Below are positions 58,021 to 64,000 of a stretch of 64,000 bases of DNA, one piece after another. Every line of letters starts with the position of its first letter. Positions within the stretch are counted from its first letter, which is position 1. A program made the translations under genes and the position numbers. Source of the stretch: Pseudomonadota bacterium. Lineage in GTDB: Bacteria > Myxococcota_A > Polyangia > GCA-2747355. The stretch is from NCBI GenBank assembly GCA_016711215.1, contig JADJTL010000002.1:558001-622000 (forward strand), given 5' to 3'. The notes under the pieces were generated by a model. The model worked only from the letters and a program-made list of their open reading frames with translations. It was not told the origin of the DNA and ran no database searches.

Positions 58021-59543
58021 GCGGCGCGCCGGCTCGGCTGCCTCATCGGCCACGACGCGGCGACGAGCTGGAGACGACGATCCTTGGCCTCAACGCCGAG
58101 GGCTTCGGCGAGGCCCTCGTCGTGGCCGAGGTCGGACCCGATCGCGTCGCACGCCAATACGAGCTGCGCATCCGGCGGGCCTTGCCGGGTGAGCGCGTCC
58201 GCGTGCGCATCGAGGGGCAGCGCCGAGCCGGCCTGGTGGCCGACGTGGTCGCGTTGCTCGAGGCCGCGCCGCAGCGGATCGCGCCGCGCTGTCCGCACTT
58301 CGGTGCGCCCGCCGCGCCAACCCCTCCATGCGGTGGTTGCTCGCTGCAGTCCTGGCCCTACGAGGCGCAGCTCGCCTTCAAGCACCGCCGGGTGCAGGCG
58401 CTGCTCGCCCCGGCGGGCGTTGCGCCGGAGCAGGTGGCGCCGGTGCTCGGCCAGGCCGAGCCCTGGTACTACCGCAACAAGATGGAGTACTCGTTTCAGC
58501 CCGGCGCGGCGGGCGGGCTGCGGCTCGGGTTGCATCCGCCCGGGCAGGCCGGCGTCGTGCTGCCGCTCAGTCGCTGCGACTTGCTCTCGCCCGGCGCCTC
58601 CGCGCTCCTGCCGCGCCTTGCGGCCTGGGCGGAGGCCCAGGGCCTGCCCGCCTACGAGCCTCAGCGCGATCTTGGCTTCCTCCGCTCGCTGACGATCCGC
58701 GAGGGGAAGCATACGGGCGACCGCATGCTCGTGCTGCTGACGAGCGACGACGCCGAGGTGCCGAGCGCCACCGGCTTGCGCCCGGCCGCCGCCCTTGCCG
58801 CCGACTTCGCCGCCGCCGCGCGGGACCTGGCCGCGCAGCTCGACGCCGAGCTGACCTCCGTCTACTGGACGCGACAGGTCGCCCTCAGCGGCCAGCCGAC
58901 CCACTTCGTCGAGCAGCTGCTCTACGGCGACCCGGTGCTGCACGAGGAGCTGCACCTCCCCGGCTGCGCGCCGCTACGCTTCGAGATCCACCCCCGCGCC
59001 TTCTTTCAGCCCAACACGCTGCAGGCCGAGCGGCTCTACGCCGAGGTGCTGCGCGCCGCCGCGGTCGACGGGTCCGCGCGCCTGGGCCGCGCGCTCGACC
59101 TCTACTGTGGCACCGGGACGATCGCCCTCTGCCTGGCGCAGCGCTGCGAGCAGGTCGTCGGTGTCGAGCTGGTCGCCGAGGCGGTCGCCAATGCCCAACG
59201 CAACGCGACCTTCAACGCCCTCGACCATGTCCGCTTCCACGCCGGCGACGCGCTCAAGGTCGCCACGCAGGTACTCGGGGCGGGTCCGCCGCTCGATCTG
59301 CTGGTCGTCGACCCACCGCGCTCGGGTCTGGGGGTGCCGGCGGTCGAGGCGGTGCATCGGCTGGGCGCGCCCCGGGTGGTCTACGTCTCGTGCAATCCTG
59401 AGGCGCTGGCCAACGACCTGCGCGCGCTCGCCTACTACGGCTATCGCGTCGAGAGGGTGCAGCCCGTCGACCTCTTTCCGCAGACGGCTCACGTCGAGAG
59501 CGTCGCGACCCTCGTGCGCAGCCCCCTCGCCAGCGCGGGCTGA
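58017..59543 (+). CDS. RNA (uracil-5-)-methyltransferase, RlmD/TrmA family
   Basis: 508 residues from a TTG overlapping the lipoprotein stop. TRAM-like N-terminus (TILGLNAEGFGEALVVAEVG), then iron-sulfur cysteines CPHFGAPAAPTPPCGGCSLQ and a fourth in PLSRC. The methyltransferase domain has LDLYCGTGTIALCLA (SAM), VVDPPRSGLG and the nucleophile Cys in VVYVSCNPEAL. It methylates C5 of a uridine in 23S rRNA or tRNA through a covalent intermediate. Having the cluster favours the RlmD/RumA side. Confidence 0.93.
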   Translation: MSGAPARLPHRPRRGDELETTILGLNAEGFGEALVVAEVGPDRVARQYELRIRRALPGERVRVRIEGQRRAGLVADVVALLEAAPQRIAPRCPHFGAPAAPTPPCGGCSLQSWPYEAQLAFKHRRVQALLAPAGVAPEQVAPVLGQAEPWYYRNKMEYSFQPGAAGGLRLGLHPPGQAGVVLPLSRCDLLSPGASALLPRLAAWAEAQGLPAYEPQRDLGFLRSLTIREGKHTGDRMLVLLTSDDAEVPSATGLRPAAALAADFAAAARDLAAQLDAELTSVYWTRQVALSGQPTHFVEQLLYGDPVLHEELHLPGCAPLRFEIHPRAFFQPNTLQAERLYAEVLRAAAVDGSARLGRALDLYCGTGTIALCLAQRCEQVVGVELVAEAVANAQRNATFNALDHVRFHAGDALKVATQVLGAGPPLDLLVVDPPRSGLGVPAVEAVHRLGAPRVVYVSCNPEALANDLRALAYYGYRVERVQPVDLFPQTAHVESVATLVRSPLASAG

Positions 59544-59595
59544 AGCTGCTGGCCGTCGCGACGCCGCGGGCGCGAGCGGGCTCAACCGGCGCTCG

Positions 59596-60414
59596 TCAGC
59601 CCCGCGGCGCCTCAGCGCCGAGCTGCGCCAGCACCTCGTCCAGCGTGATCTTCGCCGGTATCCGGCCGCTGCCATCGGCCGCGAAGAGCGCTGAACGCGC
59701 CGCGCCGAGGCGCTGGAGCCGAAAGCGCGCCGAGGTTGCGAGGACGCCCAGCCCGTAGACCATGCTGCGGCGGAAGTTGATCGAGGAGGCCTCCTCGAAA
59801 TAGCGCGTAGGACAGGAGACCTCGCCGATCCGGAAGCCGCAGTAGATCGCCTGGGCCAGCATCTGATTGTCGAAGACGAAGTCGTCAGAATTGCTGAGCA
59901 GCGGCAGCGTCTCGAGCACCTCGCGGCTCCAGGCGCGGTAGCCGGTGTGGTACTCGGAGAGCTTGTGGCCAACCAGCAGGTTCTGCGCCGCCGTCAGCGC
60001 TCGGTTGGCGACGTACTTGTACAGTGGCATGCCGCCGGCGAGCGCGCCGACGCCGAGGATGCGCGAGCCCAACACCACGTCGAACTCGCTCTCGGCGATC
60101 ATCGAGGCCATCGCGCGGATCAGCGTGGGTGCGTACTGGTAGTCGGGGTGGAGCATCACGACGATATCGGCCCCGCGCGCCAACGCCGCCTGATAGCAGG
60201 TCTTCTGATTGCCGCCGTAGCCGCGGTTCTGGGGATGACGCAGCGCGTAGATGCCAAGCTCGCTGGCGAGCTCGAGCGTGCCGTCGCCGCTGTGATCGTC
60301 GACGAGAATGATGTCGTCGACGAGGTCCTTCGGCACCTCGTCATAGGTCCGGCGCAGCGTCGCCTCGGCGTTGTAGGCGGGCAGCACGACCGTGATGCGC
60401 TTGTGGTTGATCAT
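59596..60414 (-). CDS. family 2 glycosyltransferase (polyprenyl-phosphate glycosyltransferase-like)
   Basis: 272 residues from the ATG at 60414 with GAGGAG upstream. GT-A motifs: VVLPAYNAEATLRRTYDE, ILVDDHSGDGT (DD), NRGYGGNQKTCYQ, and HPDYQY in place of the DxDxQ box, then SEYHTGYRAWSRE. It lacks membrane helices. It probably moves a sugar from a nucleotide donor to polyprenyl phosphate or a lipid-linked glycan. It lies 61 bases downstream of the split GT-C gene, after rfbB and rfbD. Confidence 0.9.
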   Translation of the reverse strand: MINHKRITVVLPAYNAEATLRRTYDEVPKDLVDDIILVDDHSGDGTLELASELGIYALRHPQNRGYGGNQKTCYQAALARGADIVVMLHPDYQYAPTLIRAMASMIAESEFDVVLGSRILGVGALAGGMPLYKYVANRALTAAQNLLVGHKLSEYHTGYRAWSREVLETLPLLSNSDDFVFDNQMLAQAIYCGFRIGEVSCPTRYFEEASSINFRRSMVYGLGVLATSARFRLQRLGAARSALFAADGSGRIPAKITLDEVLAQLGAEAPRG

Positions 60415-60475
60415 CCTTCGCTCCTCGTCTTCGCGCGGCCAGGTGCTGGTCGGCGGTGCCCGGCGGCGCTCGCCC

Positions 60476-62095
60476 TCAGCAGGGTAGTTCGTAGAGGTGG
60501 TAGGTCTCATCCGTCAAGGCCGCGGTGAACTGCGCCAGAAGGCGGGTCGCCTGGCGGAAGGCGGCGACCTCGCTCGGTGTCGAGGTCCAGAGCTTGTTGT
60601 AGGAGTAGCGCAGGACGATCGGGTGCTGATCCGCCAGCGGGTAGTGCCCAAACGCGATCAGCACGGGCCGGTGGTGGCTCCGGCAGAGCTGCTGGGCGCT
60701 GGCCAGCAACTGACCGAGACTGAGCGTCACGCGAGCGCGCGTGGTGAACGAAACCGTGCGGCTGAAGCGCTCCTCGCGCGGCACGTAGATCGCGTTCGGC
60801 ACCCAGTAGGGCAAGGACTCGAGGCGGAAGTCGGGCTCGCCGATGACGATCGCCTGCCGCAGCCGCGGGCGCGCGCGGATGAAGGCGCCGAGGCTCGCGT
60901 TGGCGCTCAGCTCGCCCCGGAGGTCGCGTCGCGCGGCCCTGTAGCCCAGCGCGAGGTGATGCGCGAAGAGGAGCGGTAGCGCGCCGTAGACCGCGAGCGC
61001 GTGCAGCTTGCGGCGCAGCTGTGCGCTGCGGGGGCGCGGGCCCGCATCGCGCACGATCCAGTAGAGGGCGACCAGGAACGCGAGCAAGAGACCCTGATGC
61101 CGGATCGCGCCGTAGAAGATCGCGACGAAGAAGGTTCCGAGCAGCACGGTGGCGCCGGCCAGCGCCAGCGCCGCGCGTGGACGAATCAGCAGACCCACCA
61201 GCAGCGCGCCCAGCATCAGGTTGGGCAGCGCGGGCAGCCACGGCGGCAGTGGCCACCGCGGGAGAATGGCGCCAAAGGCGGCTCCGGGGCGCAGGCAGGC
61301 CGCGCCGACCACGGCGATCAGGCGGCGTGGCGTTGGCAGCGTGGGGCTGGCGACGATCGTCTGCGCGTCGGGGCGGACCGTCAAATAGGCCGAGAGCACG
61401 GCCAGGGCGACAATCCCGACCACCAGCGCCCGCGGCCACAGCCAGCGCCAGCACCTTGGGAGGGGCGGCATCGCGGGCAGATCGTCGAGCAGCCACATCC
61501 CGAGCAGCGCGCAGCTCAAGATCATCGAGTGCGCGTTGCTATGCGCCAGCGCGGCGAGGGTCAGCGACGCCGCCAACCAGCGCCGCTGGCGCTGGCGGTA
61601 GAGCGCGGCGAAGCTGAAGAGCAGCAGCATGCTGATGCCGTAGTTGCGCGCCATCACGGTGTACTCGTAGAGCGGCAGCACGCCGAAGATGAAGAGGCCC
61701 TTGAGCTATAAGGGCAGCGGTGCGCGCCAGTAGAAGAGCCCCACCGCCGAAGCGCCGACCAGCGTGCTAACGACGAGCAGGATGGCGTAAGAGCCGGTCA
61801 AGCCGTAGCCCAGCCGCAGCAGCAGAAACCAGAGCAGCGGATGCCCTTCGTTCTTCAGCGCCGCCGGTAGCTGCCACAGTTGCTCGGGGGCGATCGCCAG
61901 CGAGAGCGCGCGCACCTCATCGCGCCAGGGCTCGTGGCGCAGCGCGACGCAGACCACGGTCGCTGCCCAGCTCAGCAGCAAGAGCGTCGAAAAGGCGCTC
62001 GCCGCCGGCGAGGCCCAGGGCCTCGAGCCGTTGAGCGCCTTGAGCGCCTTGAGCGCTTTGAGCCAAGTGGGATGCTGCCGAGGCGGGGAGGCCAT
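60476..62095 (-). pseudogene. GT-C membrane glycosyltransferase split by in-frame TAG
   Basis: Two frames, 61706-62095 and 60476-61681, are in the same phase and join through FYWRAPLPL-TAG-LKGLFIFGVLPLYEYTV. The intact product would be 539 residues. The N-terminal half carries HEPWRDEVRALSLAI, the Asp-bearing external loop of the GT-C/PMT (GT39) type, and GHPLLWFLLLRLGYG. The C-terminal half has seven or so helices (LLFSFAALYRQ, IVALAVLSAYLTV) and a soluble end with HPIVLRYSYN. The single TAG (61706-61708) is one base from TGG (Trp). Either a recent nonsense mutation, a sequencing error or tolerated readthrough. A nine-base repeat gives LKALKALKAL near the start. Confidence 0.85.
62031..62057. 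repeat. nine-base coding tandem repeat, three units
   Basis: TTGAGCGCC (62031 and 62040) and TTGAGCGCT (62049), on the plus strand, encode the K-A-L repeats of the GT-C protein near its N-terminus. Confidence 0.88.
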
Positions 62096-62105
62096 CGAGC
62101 CGCGC

Positions 62106-63224
62106 CTAGATCCGGTACTGCTGCTGCATCCAGTCGCGATAGCTCGCGTCCATCACCGAGCGCCACCACGGCTCCTGCTCGAGATACCAGTCGAGGGTCG
62201 CCGCGAGGCCGCGCTCGAGCGTCCACTGCGGCCGCAGCTCGAGCTCGCGCGCTGCCTTGCCGGCGTCGATCGCGTAGCGACGGTCGTGGCCTGGTCGGTC
62301 CTGGACGCGCACGATCAGCGAGGCGCAGGCTGCGCCGCGTGCGGGGGGCGCCTCCGGGAAGCGCTGGGCGAGCGCGGGCTCCGCAGCGAAGCGCTGGTCG
62401 ATCAGCGCGCAGAGCTGCGCCAAGAGCTCGAGGTTCGCGCGCTCGCTCTTGCCGCCGAGGTTGTAGGCCTCGCCGAGCCGACCGCGCGCGATCACCGCCA
62501 GGATGCCCTGCACGTGATCCTCGACGTGCATCCAATCGCGGACGTTGCGCCCATCGCCATAGAGCGGGATCGCCTTGCCCTGCAGCGCATGCAGGATCAC
62601 CAAGGGCAGCAGCTTCTCGGGGAACTGATAGGGGCCGTAGTTGTTGGAGCAGTTGGAGATGGTCACCGGCAGGCCATAGGTGCGGTGGTAGGCGCGCACG
62701 AGGTGATCAGCGGCGGCCTTGCTGGCGGCGTAGGGTGAATTGGGCGCGTAGGGCGTCGCCTCGTGAAAGGGCGGATCGTCGGCGCCGAGCGAGCCGTAGA
62801 CCTCGTCGGTCGAGACCTGGTGGAAGCGCCGCGCCGCGCCGCTCGCCGCCGGCTCGGCGCCGCCAGCGAGCCACTGCGCGCGGGCCGCCTCGAGCAGGGT
62901 GTAGGTGCCAACGACATTGGTTTGCACGAACGCGCCCGGGTCATGCACCGAGCGGTCGACGTGGCTCTCTGCGGCGAAGTGGACGATGGTGTCGATCGCC
63001 TCGTCGCGCAGCAGCGACCTGACCAGCGCGGCGTCGCAGATGTTGCCGTGGATGAAGCGCAGCCGTCCCGTTTCGTCCTCCGCCGGCAGGCTCCCTCGGT
63101 GTCCCGCGTAGGTCAGCGCGTCGAGCACGACCACCCGGTCCGCCGGCCGTGCCGCGCGCAGCGCGTGAACGAAGTTGGCGCCGATAAATCCCGCGCCGCC
63201 TGTGACCAGCCAATTACTCGCCAT
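62106..63224 (-). CDS. rfbB: dTDP-glucose 4,6-dehydratase
   Basis: 372 residues from the ATG at 63224. NAD motif LVTGGAGFIGANFVHAL, then HFAAESHVDRS, the catalytic VSTDEVYGSLG (Thr, Asp, Glu) and YAASKAAADHLV (Tyr, Lys), and NNYGPYQFPEKLLPL. The length is a little over the usual 350 because of Ala/Arg inserts around ARAQWLAGGAEP and PEAPPARGAAC. It makes dTDP-4-keto-6-deoxyglucose for L-rhamnose. Its start overlaps the end of rfbD by 11 bases. Confidence 0.96.
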   Translation of the reverse strand: MASNWLVTGGAGFIGANFVHALRAARPADRVVVLDALTYAGHRGSLPAEDETGRLRFIHGNICDAALVRSLLRDEAIDTIVHFAAESHVDRSVHDPGAFVQTNVVGTYTLLEAARAQWLAGGAEPAASGAARRFHQVSTDEVYGSLGADDPPFHEATPYAPNSPYAASKAAADHLVRAYHRTYGLPVTISNCSNNYGPYQFPEKLLPLVILHALQGKAIPLYGDGRNVRDWMHVEDHVQGILAVIARGRLGEAYNLGGKSERANLELLAQLCALIDQRFAAEPALAQRFPEAPPARGAACASLIVRVQDRPGHDRRYAIDAGKAARELELRPQWTLERGLAATLDWYLEQEPWWRSVMDASYRDWMQQQYRI

Positions 63225-64000
63225 CTCGCACCTCGCGCAGCATCTTCCGCAAAGCCTCGCGCCAATGGACCGGCGTGTGGTCCAGCGCCGTCCACGTCGG
63301 CCGTTTATCCAAGACACTGCAGGCTGGCCGGCGCGCCGGACGCAGCATCGCGCTGCTGGGGATCGGAAAGACCGGCGCTGGCGCGGCGATCAGGCCCAGC
63401 GCCTCGGCCTCCTCGCGCACGGCGACGGCGAGGTCGTACCAGCTCGCTATGCCGGCATCGGTGAAGTGCTGCAGGCCGTGCAGCTCCGGTCGCTCGGCGA
63501 GCTGCCAGAGGGTCGTGGCCAGCGAGCGCGCCGAGGTCGGCGTGCCGAGCTGATCGTCGACCACCTCGACCCGCGGGCGTTCGCGGAGCAGGCGCAGCAT
63601 CGTCGTGACGAAGTTGCGCCCGCGGGCGGCGTAGAGCCAGGCCGTGCGGACAATCGTGGCCCGCTCGCCGAGCTGCTCCAGCGCGTGGCCTTCGCCCGCG
63701 CACTTGCTCGCCCCATAGACATTCAGTGGCGCGGTCGGCGCGTTGGGGGGGTAGGGGTGGCCCTGCAGCCCGTCGAAAACGTAGTCGGTCGAGACGTGGA
63801 GCAGCCGACCCTCCCCCTCGGCGAGGGCACGAGCCAGCGTGTGGACCGCCGTGGCGTTGATGGCGTGGGCCAGCTCGGGCTGCGCCTCGGCGCCGTCGAC
63901 GTCCGTGTAGGCGGCGGCGTTGATCACCAGCGCTGGGCGCAGGGCGGCAACCAGCCGCTGGAGCGCCGCCGCGTCGCACAGGTCGAGCTCCTGCTCGGGG
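63214..64000 (-). CDS. rfbD: dTDP-4-dehydrorhamnose reductase, 5' end outside window
   Basis: The frame is open to the right edge, so the N-terminal NAD-binding motif (GxxGQLG) is off the window. Visible parts: ELDLCDAAALQRLVAAL, VINAAAYTDVDGAEAQPELA, STDYVFDG, YGASKCAGEGHAL (Tyr, Lys), RTAWLYAARGRNFV and VVDDQLGTPTSARSLA, all typical of RmlD/RfbD. It reduces the 4-keto group to give dTDP-L-rhamnose. It shares the strand with rfbB and the glycosyltransferases, so it is part of a surface-glycan operon read from the right. Confidence 0.93.
   Translation of the reverse strand, partial: PEQELDLCDAAALQRLVAALRPALVINAAAYTDVDGAEAQPELAHAINATAVHTLARALAEGEGRLLHVSTDYVFDGLQGHPYPPNAPTAPLNVYGASKCAGEGHALEQLGERATIVRTAWLYAARGRNFVTTMLRLLRERPRVEVVDDQLGTPTSARSLATTLWQLAERPELHGLQHFTDAGIASWYDLAVAVREEAEALGLIAAPAPVFPIPSSAMLRPARRPACSVLDKRPTWTALDHTPVHWREALRKMLREVRDGE

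Noticed and set aside
61706..61708. TAG read as pyrrolysine or another recoded residue
   Set aside because: No pylTS genes or stop-codon-insertion element are seen here, and TGG-to-TAG is a simple one-base change.
1..64000. tRNA, rRNA or riboswitch genes
   Set aside because: I looked for tRNA-like arms and conserved rRNA and riboswitch cores (including TPP and cobalamin) and saw none I could support.

Overview
The window is high-GC DNA (about 70 percent by eye) from a Gram-negative bacterium with a large accessory genome. Several features point to the Myxococcota or a related deltaproteobacterial lineage. There is an oxidosqualene cyclase next to a CYP51-like P450. Two lipoproteins have Asp/Gly-rich or Cys-motif N-termini in the myxobacterial style. 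There is a wax ester/triacylglycerol synthase, a type IV pilus minor-pilin operon headed by PilY1, and many one-off lipoproteins. This placement is inference; no rRNA or tRNA lies in the window. About fifty genes fill the sequence. Many overlap by 1 to 4 bases (ATGA, GTGA, TTGA), so translational coupling is common.

Layout. 1-4.7 kb: end of a TPR membrane protein, a single-domain response regulator, a helicase-like protein that has lost its ATPase motifs, and an EAL protein. 4.9-8 kb: WS/DGAT acyltransferase and a MOP-type flippase, convergent. 8-12.8 kb: two large lipoproteins, one joining lamin-tail domains to a PEP-synthase-like ATP-grasp. 12.9-13.8 kb: an IS3-family remnant abutting an F420-type NADP oxidoreductase. 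13.9-15.8 kb: a divergent SecY-like protein fused to a DUF2007-like domain, coupled to a small unknown gene. 16-17.3 kb: alpha/beta hydrolase. 17.3-20.8 kb: sterol operon. 21-25.8 kb: lipoprotein, PhnD-like binding protein, and a three-gene phosphoesterase/ATP-grasp/CelD-type acetyltransferase operon. 26-28.3 kb: a sensor kinase lacking its phospho-histidine and a Cys-rich CpxP-like protein. 28.3-32.6 kb: MBOAT acyltransferase and two SGNH hydrolases. 32.7-34.5 kb: SurA and a SurA-like lipoprotein. 34.9-41.3 kb: pilY1-pilX-pilV-pilW. 41.3-44 kb: quinol nitric oxide reductase. 44.2-50.3 kb: bioC-bioB followed by a cysteine-less CoA-disulfide-reductase/rhodanese homologue and two radical SAM proteins. 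50.4-52.4 kb: small membrane proteins, pirin and a gene remnant. 52.4-57.3 kb: RNase E/G and an M16 peptidase pair (one active, one inactive). 57.4-59.5 kb: lipoprotein and tRNA/rRNA (uracil-5) methyltransferase. 59.6-64 kb: sugar and glycosyltransferase genes with rfbB and rfbD; one glycosyltransferase is split by an in-frame amber codon.

Functional themes. Envelope biogenesis dominates (SurA, flippase, O-acylation, rhamnose synthesis, pili). A second theme is catalytically dead paralogues of familiar enzymes: helicase, histidine kinase, disulfide reductase/rhodanese and M16 peptidase. A third is short in-frame tandem repeats inside genes (units of 9, 12, 18 and 21 bases), which suggests frequent slippage. 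The best candidates for undescribed biology are the bio-linked radical SAM cluster (44.2-48.2 kb), the SecY-like/DUF2007 fusion, the ATPase-dead helicase and the secreted lamin-tail/PEP-synthase lipoprotein.
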